Position numbers and translations under genes: made by a program. Positions 46,925 through 54,240 of a stretch of DNA of 64,000 nt are shown here, in pieces; position 1 is the first letter of the stretch; each line of letters starts with the position of its first letter. The notes below the pieces were generated by a model. It was not told the DNA's origin, did no database searches, and saw nothing but the letters and a program-made list of their open reading frames with translations. Source of the DNA: Thalassospira sp. ER-Se-21-Dark. Lineage in GTDB: Bacteria > Pseudomonadota > Alphaproteobacteria > Rhodospirillales > Thalassospiraceae. Where the stretch lies: NCBI RefSeq assembly GCF_017922435.1, contig NZ_VDEZ01000002.1, positions 496,001-560,000 on the forward strand. Direction: 5' to 3'.

Positions 46925-47605
46925 ATGGTTAAATTATCAGTGGTCGGCATTTTCGCGGATCTCGATGAGAGCGCGATTGCAGACGTCGAACGCCACGTCA
47001 ACCGAAAGACGTTTGCGGCCGGAACGCAAATTATCGAACCGGAATCAGATAGTTCTGACGTTTACCTGATTTTGTCCGGGCGGGTACGGATCGTTAATTA
47101 CTCGCTTTCGGGGCGTGAAATCACCCTTGAGGAAATCGGAGCAGGCGGCTGTGTTGGACAACTTTCGGCCATTGACGGGCAGCCGCGTTCGGCTTGTGTA
47201 ATTGCGGTTGACGATACCAGTGTCGGTATTTTGAGCCCGGCAAACTTTGAAAAGGTCGTCAAAAATCACCCGTCAGTCGCCTGGAACGTAATCAGCGAAC
47301 TGGCCAGAATTGTGCGGAACTCCACCCGAAGAATTGTTGATGTCAGCACACTTGGCGCCAACGAACGCGTCGTGGCGGAAATTTTGCGCCGTGCCAACAA
47401 TGTTTGTGACGATAACGGTTCGGCACTTTTGTCACCCGTTCCGGTTCATTCCGAGGTCGCCGGGCGGGTCAGCACATCGCGGGAAACCGTTGCACGCGTC
47501 ATGAGTACGCTTGGCCGTCGACAACTGGTGACAAAGGTTGAGACCGGTCTTTTCGTCCCGGATGTGCGCCGACTTGAAGAATTCCTAAGTGAGTCAATTC
47601 ATTAG
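46925..47605 (+). CDS. Crp/Fnr family transcriptional regulator with CRP-type recognition helix
   Basis: 226 residues: cyclic-nucleotide-binding domain (about 5-125), dimer helix and winged HTH (about 150-215). The phosphate-binding cassette reads GGCVGQLSAIDGQPRSACVIA-like, keeping Arg-Ser but with Gln where E. coli CRP has Glu72. No N-terminal Cys cluster, so not an oxygen-sensing FNR. The recognition helix TSRETVARVM keeps Arg176, Glu177 and Arg181, the residues that read TGTGA in CRP. GGGGGAT precedes ATG 46925. A perfect TGTGA-N6-TCACA lies 31 bases after its stop. Confidence 0.88.
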   Translation: MVKLSVVGIFADLDESAIADVERHVNRKTFAAGTQIIEPESDSSDVYLILSGRVRIVNYSLSGREITLEEIGAGGCVGQLSAIDGQPRSACVIAVDDTSVGILSPANFEKVVKNHPSVAWNVISELARIVRNSTRRIVDVSTLGANERVVAEILRRANNVCDDNGSALLSPVPVHSEVAGRVSTSRETVARVMSTLGRRQLVTKVETGLFVPDVRRLEEFLSESIH

Positions 47606-47635
47606 GTCGTATTTGTATGATTTTTTTTGTCTTCA

Positions 47636-47651
47636 TGTGATGACTGTCACA
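47636..47651 (+). promoter_or_regulatory. Perfect CRP-type operator TGTGA-N6-TCACA
   Basis: TGTGA at 47636-47640 and TCACA at 47647-47651 with six bases between, exactly the CRP consensus. It is downstream of a CRP-like regulator gene and about 49 bases before a hairpin-rich stretch ending in a terminator. Confidence 0.6.
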
Positions 47652-47684
47652 GAGAAGAAGATGATCGACAGGTAAAGGTATTGG

Positions 47685-47764
47685 TGTGGCGGACATTTAA
47701 ATGTTCCGGCACATCTCCCCCAAGAGAGTTACTGGCCGTACACTTGTTGTACGGCCATTTTTTT
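47685..47764 (+). ncRNA. Candidate small RNA with C-rich linker and intrinsic terminator
   Basis: No protein gene lies here. Bases 47685-47713 fold as TGTG-CGGACAT / ATG-TCCG-CACA (one mismatch, one bulge). A single-stranded linker contains CTCCCCC, complementary to Shine-Dalgarno-like sequences. The RNA would end at the perfect stem TGGCCGTACA / TGTACGGCCA (47733-47757) with seven T residues. A start near 47685 would place the CRP box at about -41.5; the -10 (TAAAGG) is poor. Could instead be the 3' UTR of the regulator mRNA. Confidence 0.4.
47733..47764 (+). terminator. Rho-independent terminator before the DUF423 gene
   Basis: Stem TGGCCGTACA / TGTACGGCCA, loop CTTGT, followed by seven T residues. 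Lies 128 bases after the regulator stop, leaving room for a separate short transcript. Confidence 0.88.
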
Positions 47765-47842
47765 GCGTTTTCGCATGGCGAACGGATTTGTTGATGTCTA
47801 ATCTGTTCGAAACAACTGCACTTCTTTTTAAGGGAACCTCTG

Positions 47843-48217
47843 ATGCGTATTTCTGTGGTTATGGCCGGACTGAATGGTGCGATGGCGGTAGCGTTGGGGG
47901 CGTTTGCCGCCCATGGCATGGCTGGAAGCGAAATGGATTATGCACGCGGCCTGGTCGAGAAGGGCGCGCATTATCAGCTCGTACATGCTGTTGCCCTGGC
48001 CGCAATTGCTGGCCTGGTTCATCATGTGCCCGATGAGAAGTTCCTGCGCATTGCCGCCTATGCAATGCTTGTCGGGATCGTTTTCTTCTGCGGGTCTTTA
48101 TACGCAATTGCCTTTGGCGGTATCTCTGCGTTTGGTGCAGTGGCCCCGATTGGCGGTTTTGCCTTTATTGGGGGCTGGTTGCTGCTTGCTGCGGCGGGAT
48201 ACAGACGCTTTGGCTGA
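47843..48217 (+). CDS. DUF423 family membrane protein
   Basis: 124 residues with four hydrophobic helices. GLNGAMAVALGAFAAHG and the central YQLVHAVALAAIA are hallmarks of the DUF423/YgdD family; function unknown. AAGGGAA precedes ATG. Monocistronic, bounded by terminators on both sides. Confidence 0.9.
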   Translation: MRISVVMAGLNGAMAVALGAFAAHGMAGSEMDYARGLVEKGAHYQLVHAVALAAIAGLVHHVPDEKFLRIAAYAMLVGIVFFCGSLYAIAFGGISAFGAVAPIGGFAFIGGWLLLAAAGYRRFG

Positions 48218-48261
48218 TATCGCAGCACGTGGCATTTAACCTGAACCAGGCAAGTACAAAC

Positions 48262-48295
48262 AAAAAAGACGTGTCCCGAAGGACACGTCTTTTTT
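48262..48295. terminator. Bidirectional rho-independent terminator
   Basis: Perfect 15-bp stem AAAAAAGACGTGTCC / GGACACGTCTTTTTT with a CGAA tetraloop, between the DUF423 gene (plus) and rpmG (minus). Confidence 0.92.
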
Positions 48296-48327
48296 AAATC
48301 TTTGCAATCAAGTTCCGAAGAACCAGA

Positions 48328-48495
48328 TTACTTCATTTTCGCTTCTTTGAACACGACGTGCTTACGCACGACCGGGTCGTACTTGCGAAACTGGAATTTC
48401 TCGGTGGTATTCCGCGGGTTCTTCTTAACAACATAGAAGTAACCGGTGTCTGCGGTGCTTACCAACTTTACGAGGATCGAAGCGGGCTTCGCCAT
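48328..48495 (-). CDS. rpmG: 50S ribosomal protein L33
   Basis: Short 55-residue gene. The product begins [18 protein letters not shown] and contains [11 protein letters not shown] and [24 protein letters not shown] C-terminal residues, the L33 signature. It is the Cys-free form, lacking the zinc-binding CxxC pairs, so it does not depend on zinc. A good promoter lies about 40 bases upstream and a strong terminator downstream, so it is monocistronic. Confidence 0.95.
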   Translation of the reverse strand: MAKPASILVKLVSTADTGYFYVVKKNPRNTTEKFQFRKYDPVVRKHVVFKEAKMK

Positions 48496-48534
48496 GTCTC
48501 TGCATCCTGTGTTCAGGTGTATCTCAGGCGGCGG

Positions 48535-48562
48535 AACATAAAGGTTATCGGCAGAGTGTCAA
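48535..48562 (-). promoter_or_regulatory. Promoter of rpmG
   Basis: Minus-strand TTGACA (48557-48562, perfect -35) and TATGTT (48535-48540) with 16 bases between, about 40 bases upstream of the L33 ATG. Confidence 0.6.
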
Positions 48563-48588
48563 GCCATTTTGGAAAAAAGAATGTAATT

Positions 48589-50160
48589 TTATTGGCTGGC
48601 AAAAGTATCGGCGATTTCCTGTTGTCCGACATAGGCCAGATTCTTGTATTCACGGTTATTTTTCAGCAGCTCAAGTGCAACTTCGACATCAAATGTTTCA
48701 CCATTTGTGCTGGCCGGACAAACGCTACGCAATTCTCGACGGCTCTTTTCGTCCTGATAGTCCAGCTTACGCCATTTCATCATCACCGAGGCGGTCTCAT
48801 CACGCTGTGACAGGGCGTTCGCCACCTTGTGAATAGCTGTGCTACCTGTGCCCGATTTCGTGCAGATGGCCGGGAAAAGACCGATTCTGTCAAAGGTGTA
48901 TCCAGAAGGGGCTGTCATGCGCGACCAGGTAAAGGTCAATGTGCCATGGTTAGGCAGATCATTGATTGCCTGAACGGACCCCTTGCCAAAGCTTGTGGAC
49001 CCGATCAGCACGGCACGATGCCGATCCTGCAGCGCTGCTGCAACCAGTTCCGCTGACGAGGCCGTGCGCCCGTCAATCAGGACAACCAGAGGCGCCCCAT
49101 TGGTCAAATCGCCGGTTTCTGCCTTGAATATGTGACGTGCGGCTGTGACACGGGAAAACGTCTTTCCGATCGGACCATCGGCCAGAAACAGGTCAGCCAC
49201 CGCAACGCCCTGTTGCAACAGTCCGCCACGGTTTCCACGAAGGTCGAGAATAACGCCGTGAAGACCACCATCGTAAAGCTTCGCCTTCATGATGCTGTCA
49301 GCAAGCGTTGACGCAGTTGCCGAGTTGAAGCTGCTGACACGCGCAATCAGGATATTGTCACGGACATCATCGAATACTGTGCGGTCAATCACCCGTTCAC
49401 GCAGTATCTCCATCGGGGTGATGGCGTTGCTTTTGGCTGCATTCACTTCAAGCAGGACAAATGTACCTTCCTCCCCATGCAGCAGGTCGGCGGCATAGCG
49501 ACTGGCTTTGCCATACATGTCCTCGCCATTGACCGTCAGGATCTGGTCGCCGGGATGCAGTCCGGCACGCGCGGCAGGGCTTTCCGCATGAACAAGTTTG
49601 ACAACAGGGTAGCCACTTCCGCCAACCACACGAACGCCGATGCCAATATAGCCGTCACGACGGTTGCGCGCATTTTCTGCACGTACCGGACCCTCATAGC
49701 GGCTATAGCGGTCCAGATTGCGGATTGCGCCACTGATCAGGGCAGACTCGATGTCTTTGGTGTCCGTGTTGCGCAGTTTGGCCGAATGTGCCCGGTATCT
49801 TGCCAATCCGGTTAGCGTGATTTCGGACCAGATCTGAAGATTTTCGTGATCCGCCATGCCGTCGGATGACGCCGGGAGGGCAATCTTGCCGACCGTTCGG
49901 TCATCATATTGCAAGACCAGATCGGTGGGGGTGATGTCGACGCGAATGCTTTCGTCAATCGATGAGAGCCCATCAAGGGTGCTCACCAGGATCTGTTCAC
50001 GGCTGATCGGATCGATATAGCGTGTTGCGACAAGTTCAATTGTTTGAGAAATCAGTTCCCGCGTCTGCGGATCATCAGGGGAGGTCACTGCCATCCGGTC
50101 GGAACTGGCACAGGCAGCCTGCAATACACTTAACCCGACGGCAACACAGATGCGCCGCAA
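48589..50160 (-). CDS. S41 family (C-terminal processing) serine protease with PDZ domain
   Basis: About 523 residues. An N-terminal export signal ending in LQAAC suggests a lipoprotein, though the lipobox is imperfect. A PDZ domain (VRVVGGSGYPVVKLV through PGDQILTVNGED) precedes the S41 domain with VILDLRGNRGG, the nucleophile Ser in DGRTASSAELVAAAL and the general-base Lys in SFGKGSVQ, giving an intact Ser/Lys dyad. Start is a TTG at 50160 chosen for AGGAG seven bases upstream; the frame is open to 50220. Likely acts in envelope protein processing. Confidence 0.85.
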   Translation of the reverse strand: MRRICVAVGLSVLQAACASSDRMAVTSPDDPQTRELISQTIELVATRYIDPISREQILVSTLDGLSSIDESIRVDITPTDLVLQYDDRTVGKIALPASSDGMADHENLQIWSEITLTGLARYRAHSAKLRNTDTKDIESALISGAIRNLDRYSRYEGPVRAENARNRRDGYIGIGVRVVGGSGYPVVKLVHAESPAARAGLHPGDQILTVNGEDMYGKASRYAADLLHGEEGTFVLLEVNAAKSNAITPMEILRERVIDRTVFDDVRDNILIARVSSFNSATASTLADSIMKAKLYDGGLHGVILDLRGNRGGLLQQGVAVADLFLADGPIGKTFSRVTAARHIFKAETGDLTNGAPLVVLIDGRTASSAELVAAALQDRHRAVLIGSTSFGKGSVQAINDLPNHGTLTFTWSRMTAPSGYTFDRIGLFPAICTKSGTGSTAIHKVANALSQRDETASVMMKWRKLDYQDEKSRRELRSVCPASTNGETFDVEVALELLKNNREYKNLAYVGQQEIADTFASQ

Positions 50161-50267
50161 ACGTCGCACTCCTGCGTCGGGATTGTCATATGTATTCTGT
50201 GCTACGCGAAGTGCGACCAATTAAACAATCCGGTTAATTCAGGCGAGATAACCTACGCATTCTACTG

Positions 50268-50288
50268 GAAAAATTGGCATTCTGCCAA
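50268..50288 (-). terminator. Rho-independent terminator after the DUF983 gene
   Basis: Palindrome TTGGCA-TTC-TGCCAA (50274-50288 on plus) followed on the minus strand by five T residues, immediately after the DUF983 stop. Confidence 0.65.
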
Positions 50289-50291
50289 CGA

Positions 50292-50696
50292 CTATCCTTT
50301 GATGCGCATGGCCCATTGAGTGCCAAGAACAGCCCCTTTGATAAAGGGCAGAAAGCCAAGGCATAATGCGACGGTGGCCGGAAGCCAGATCGAAAGCTGC
50401 AACGCCATGGACGGGGTGAAATTCTGCTCCATCGCCAAGGCACCCGGAACCACGATGTGTCCGACCAGAAAGATCGTGAAGTAGGGTGGGGCATCATCAC
50501 AGCGATATTCCCCGATCGGGTGATTGCAAACATCACACTCGGAACGAAGCTTCAGATAGCCGCCAAAAGCAAAACCGTGGCCACAATTGGGGCATTTGCG
50601 TCGAAATCCGCGACGCAAACCGGTCATCAGTCGACCGCTGCTTTGGTTGCTGGTGGTGGCATTTGTTTCGGGAGAAATATCGTGTGGGGCATTCAT
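50292..50696 (-). CDS. DUF983 family zinc-ribbon membrane protein
   Basis: 134 residues: a zinc-ribbon with Cys35/Cys38 (CPNCGHG) and Cys54/Cys57 (CDVC), then IGEYRCDDAPPYFTIFLVGHI and two transmembrane helices (about 72-92 and 98-118). This is the DUF983 pattern common in Alphaproteobacteria; function unknown, sometimes found near respiratory oxidase genes, which are not seen here. Confidence 0.88.
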   Translation of the reverse strand: MNAPHDISPETNATTSNQSSGRLMTGLRRGFRRKCPNCGHGFAFGGYLKLRSECDVCNHPIGEYRCDDAPPYFTIFLVGHIVVPGALAMEQNFTPSMALQLSIWLPATVALCLGFLPFIKGAVLGTQWAMRIKG

Positions 50697-50884
50697 GTAT
50701 AAAATTAACTCCTGTCATATCTCAGCGCCCTCTTGATCCGTGTGGCGAAAACAGGCATTGAGACTGTACGCCATCATCATGATGTTCGGTTGCGCAAGCA
50801 AGTAAAATCGGCCATGCCTATTCACCTCAGGGGCGTATATATGGTCACATTTGCTTGATCGAACAGTTGCCAAGGGAGTGCCCA

Positions 50885-51667
50885 GTGGGAAGTGCAGACG
50901 CAGTCATTGCCGGTCTGAAACAGGACTTCATTGAGGACACGATCGAACGCATTGATCGTATTGAAACCACGATTGATCGTGTCGCCGGCGGAATGGACGA
51001 AGCCGGACCGGGAATTGCCGAACTGCGGCGCGAAGCGCACACCGTCAAAGGACTTGCCGGATCATTCGGCTTCCCGCTGGTGGGGGCGATTGCGCATCGG
51101 CTTGAAGATTATATTGCCGAACTGACCCAAATTGATGATCTCGAAGCGGCATCGCTTGTGGATTTCACCAGTTGGATCCGCGAGATCATCGAAAGTGGCA
51201 CCAACCCCCAGGCCGAGGAAGAAACCCGCATTCTCCGTTCCCTGCCGACCCGCAGCGCCAAGGCGGATGAGCAGGATGATGCATCCGAAGTTGCAGTAGC
51301 GCAGGATAAGGAAGTCCTTATTGTCACCGCGACCGCTGTGCAGGGGCATTTTTTGCAGCGTGCACTGCGTGAAAAGGGTTTTCGCACCATCACGGCCCGT
51401 TCGGCCGTCGAGGCGTTCGAAACGGTGGTTCAATCGCGCCCGGATGCCGTCATTACTGCGGCTGTGCTTGATGGACTCAGCGGGATCGAACTGATCCGCG
51501 CCCTGGCAGCGATGAAGACCCTGTCAGACAAAAAACTTGGGCTTTTGACGAGTTTCGATGCGTCGCATCCCGATCTTGAAGGCCTGCCTGAAAACGTTGC
51601 GATCATCAGCAACAAGGGTAAACAAACCGCAGAGCACCTGGCGAAATTCATCGAAACCATGCTCTGA
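50885..51667 (+). CDS. Hpt domain fused to a degenerate receiver domain
   Basis: 260 residues. The N-terminal Hpt domain (about 8-105) has REAHTVKGLAGSFG with phosphorylatable His52. After a Glu/Ala linker, residues 142-258 follow a response-regulator fold, but the acidic pair is Thr148-Ala149 (VLIVTAT) and the phospho-Asp position is Ala192 (AVITAAVLDG), so it cannot accept phosphate; Lys244 is kept. GTG 50885 is chosen because AAGGGAG lies seven bases upstream. No kinase gene is adjacent. Confidence 0.82.
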   Translation: MGSADAVIAGLKQDFIEDTIERIDRIETTIDRVAGGMDEAGPGIAELRREAHTVKGLAGSFGFPLVGAIAHRLEDYIAELTQIDDLEAASLVDFTSWIREIIESGTNPQAEEETRILRSLPTRSAKADEQDDASEVAVAQDKEVLIVTATAVQGHFLQRALREKGFRTITARSAVEAFETVVQSRPDAVITAAVLDGLSGIELIRALAAMKTLSDKKLGLLTSFDASHPDLEGLPENVAIISNKGKQTAEHLAKFIETML

Positions 51668-51698
51668 GCTTTTGTCGGATCGTTAGCTTCGAAAAGAA

Positions 51699-51727
51699 AA
51701 AGGCGGCCATATCGGCCGCCTTTGTTT
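51699..51727. terminator. Bidirectional rho-independent terminator
   Basis: Perfect stem AAAGGCGGCC-ATATC-GGCCGCCTTT between the Hpt gene (plus) and rnr (minus), with A-rich and T-rich flanks. Confidence 0.85.
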
Positions 51728-51744
51728 GTGTTGGCAGGTCGGTC

Positions 51745-54177
51745 TTAATCCGACTTCGGGCCCTGCTTGGGGGCGTTGCGCGCCGCCCGGTTGGATGCCA
51801 CCAGCTTGCGCTGCTTTTTCGGTGTGGTCTTTTTCTTTGCCGCTGCTTTCTTGCCTTTGGACTTGGTCGCAGACGATCCAGCCGGGCCATTTGCGTCCCG
51901 CGGGCCGGATCGGAAACCGGGCTTGCTGCCATGGCGATGGCTACGATCGCCGGGGCTCCCGCGCCGTTTGCCTGCACCACGACGTCCACGTGGCCGTTCA
52001 ACTAAGTCGCGGGCGGTAATGTCGGCGTGTTCTGCCAGTCGCAGTGCCAATGAACCGGTGGCTGCATCGGCATCGGCGATCCTGACGACAACCGTATCAC
52101 CCAGCTGGAACTTCTTGCCGCGATTTTGTCCGACAAGTGCGTGGCTTGCTGCGTCATGGACGTAATAGTCATCGGGCAGCGTGGATATTGGAACCAACCC
52201 GTCCGCCCCTGTTTCGTTCAATGAAACAAACAGACCAAAGTGGGTGACGCCAGAAATCTTGCCGGGGAACTCGGCCCCGACCTTGTCAGACATATAGGCT
52301 GCGACATAACGGTCAACCGCATCGCGTTCGGCCATGGCCGCCCGTCGTTCAGTGCCGGAGATGTCCTCGCCAATCTGTTCGAACCGTTCGCCTTCTTCCG
52401 GCGTCAAACCGCCTTCACCAAGTTTAAGGCCAGCGATCAATGCACGATGGACCAGAAGGTCGGCATAGCGCCGGATCGGTGAGGTAAAGTGCGCATACCG
52501 TTTGAGAGCAAGGCCGAAGTGTCCGATATTGTCGGGGCTGTACATGGCCTGTGACTGGCTGCGCAGAACGACCGTGTTGATCAGCTCAGACTCTGGCGTG
52601 TCCTTGGCCAGTTCAAGAATGCGGTTGAAATCGCGCGGTTTCAGAACCGATGCCTTGTTCAGCTTGTAGCCAGCGCCTTCAAGGAATTCGTGCAGCGCTT
52701 CAAGCTTTTCCTCGCTCGGTGCATCGTGGATACGATACATGCAGGGCTGCTTGATACGTTCAAGTTCCTCAGCAGCACAGACATTGGCTGCGATCATGAA
52801 TTCTTCGATCAGCTTGTGACTGTCAAACCGTGCACGCGGCGCAATGGCAACGATCTGTCCGCTGTCATTCAGCTCGATCTTGCGTTCGGGCACATCAAGT
52901 TCGAGTACGCCACGTTTCTTGCGCGCTTCCAGAAACGCATTAAACGCGCCATACAGCGGCTTGATGATGGTATCAACCAGCGGACCGGTGGTGTCGTCTG
53001 GCTGGCCATCCATGGCGCGCTGAACCTGATCATAGGTCAGGCGGGCGGCCGACTTCATCATCCCGCGGCAGAACTTGTGACGCAGTTTGTGGCCGTGTTT
53101 ATCCAGCCACATTTCGACCGCCATGCAGCCGCGATCTTCATGCGGGACAAGCGAACACCAGCCGTTCGAAAGCTCAAACGGCAACATCGGCACCACACGG
53201 TCCGGGAAATAGCAGCTATTGCCACGCTTTACCGCTTCACGGTCAAGGGCATCACCCGGGCGCACATACCAAGACACATCGGCAATCGCGACCATGATGT
53301 GCCAGCCACCTTCATTGGCGGGATCGGGGTCGGCTTCGGCCCAGACAGCATCGTCAAAGTCACGCGCATCGGCACCATCAATTGTGACCAGCGGGATGTC
53401 GCGCAGATCAGTGCGTTTACCCAGTGGTGTGGCCTTGGACTCACGTGCCTGAAGTTCGACTTCCGGCGGGAATTCAAACGGAATGCCGCGCGCATGGATC
53501 GATACAAGACTGATGGATTTGGGTTCATTGATGTTGCCAAGAACCTCGGTAATCCGGCCTTTGCGCAGACCAAAATGTTTGCCCGGCAAAATTTCGGTCA
53601 GAACCAGTGCGCCGCTTTCAAGATCAGGATGGTCGTCAAGCGGGACCGCGATCTCGCCGCTATCCTTGCGATCTGTGGGCACAACGCGGCCTTCGCGTTC
53701 ATTGGGGCGATAAAGTCCCAAGACGCGCTGTGGCCCGCTTCCGAGGACCCGCATGATGCTGGCTTCGTAGGTATGCTTGCCGGTGTAGCGCAGCTTGGCG
53801 AGAATCTTGTCACCAATGCCTGGCGCACTTGGGCCGCCGCGACGAATTGATTTCACAACAATCAGCGGCGGTTCGTATTCGTGTTTCCAGACATTCGGTT
53901 TGGCCAGAACTTCGCCGTCGTCATCAACGCCGGTGATTTCCAGAACTTCGACCGGGGGCAGGCGATCGGGTTTGTCAAAGCGCCGGCGGCCCTTGACGAC
54001 ATCGCCGCCAATCTTCAGGTCTTTCAGGATCTTTTTGAGTTCGATCTTGGCTGCGCCCTTAATGTTGAAGGCGCGCGCAATTTCGCGCTTCCCAACCGGT
54101 GTCGGGCTCATATCGATGAATTCGATAATCTCTTCCTTGGTGGGGAAGTGTTTTTTGTCTTCTGTATCGTTCGCCAA
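51745..54177 (-). CDS. rnr: Ribonuclease R
   Basis: 810-residue RNase II-family processive 3'-5' exoribonuclease that degrades structured RNA. An N-terminal helix-turn-helix/cold-shock region (EEIIEFIDMSPTPVGKREIARAF), RNB catalytic domain with TIDGADARDFDDAVWAE supplying the metal Asp residues, S1 domain (GAEFPGKISGVTHFGLFVSL) and a Lys/Arg/Gly-rich C-terminal tail are in the usual order. The start is TTG at 54177 (product begins MANDTEDKKHF). Downstream of topA by 48 bases, the usual alphaproteobacterial order. Confidence 0.96.
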   Translation of the reverse strand: MANDTEDKKHFPTKEEIIEFIDMSPTPVGKREIARAFNIKGAAKIELKKILKDLKIGGDVVKGRRRFDKPDRLPPVEVLEITGVDDDGEVLAKPNVWKHEYEPPLIVVKSIRRGGPSAPGIGDKILAKLRYTGKHTYEASIMRVLGSGPQRVLGLYRPNEREGRVVPTDRKDSGEIAVPLDDHPDLESGALVLTEILPGKHFGLRKGRITEVLGNINEPKSISLVSIHARGIPFEFPPEVELQARESKATPLGKRTDLRDIPLVTIDGADARDFDDAVWAEADPDPANEGGWHIMVAIADVSWYVRPGDALDREAVKRGNSCYFPDRVVPMLPFELSNGWCSLVPHEDRGCMAVEMWLDKHGHKLRHKFCRGMMKSAARLTYDQVQRAMDGQPDDTTGPLVDTIIKPLYGAFNAFLEARKKRGVLELDVPERKIELNDSGQIVAIAPRARFDSHKLIEEFMIAANVCAAEELERIKQPCMYRIHDAPSEEKLEALHEFLEGAGYKLNKASVLKPRDFNRILELAKDTPESELINTVVLRSQSQAMYSPDNIGHFGLALKRYAHFTSPIRRYADLLVHRALIAGLKLGEGGLTPEEGERFEQIGEDISGTERRAAMAERDAVDRYVAAYMSDKVGAEFPGKISGVTHFGLFVSLNETGADGLVPISTLPDDYYVHDAASHALVGQNRGKKFQLGDTVVVRIADADAATGSLALRLAEHADITARDLVERPRGRRGAGKRRGSPGDRSHRHGSKPGFRSGPRDANGPAGSSATKSKGKKAAAKKKTTPKKQRKLVASNRAARNAPKQGPKSD

Positions 54178-54210
54178 CGTTGCGGCGTCCTTTCATAGGT
54201 ATTCCAGAGA

Positions 54211-54240
54211 AAAGGAAGGCGGCGATTAATTCGCCGCCGC
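54211..54240 (-). terminator. Hairpin overlapping the topA stop codon
   Basis: GGCGGCGA-TTAAT-TCGCCGCC; the topA TAA (54226-54228) sits in the loop. On the minus strand TTCCTTTTC follows. Possible weak terminator or attenuator before rnr. Confidence 0.5.

Noticed and set aside
47636-47651. Reading the TGTGA/TCACA dyad as a terminator of the regulator gene
   Set aside because: Short stem, six-base loop and no T run after it on either strand; operator interpretation is better.
52690-53850. Plus-strand open frame of 386 codons opposite rnr
   Set aside because: Covers the conserved RNB domain of RNase R on the other strand; composition is low-quality and no start signal is seen.
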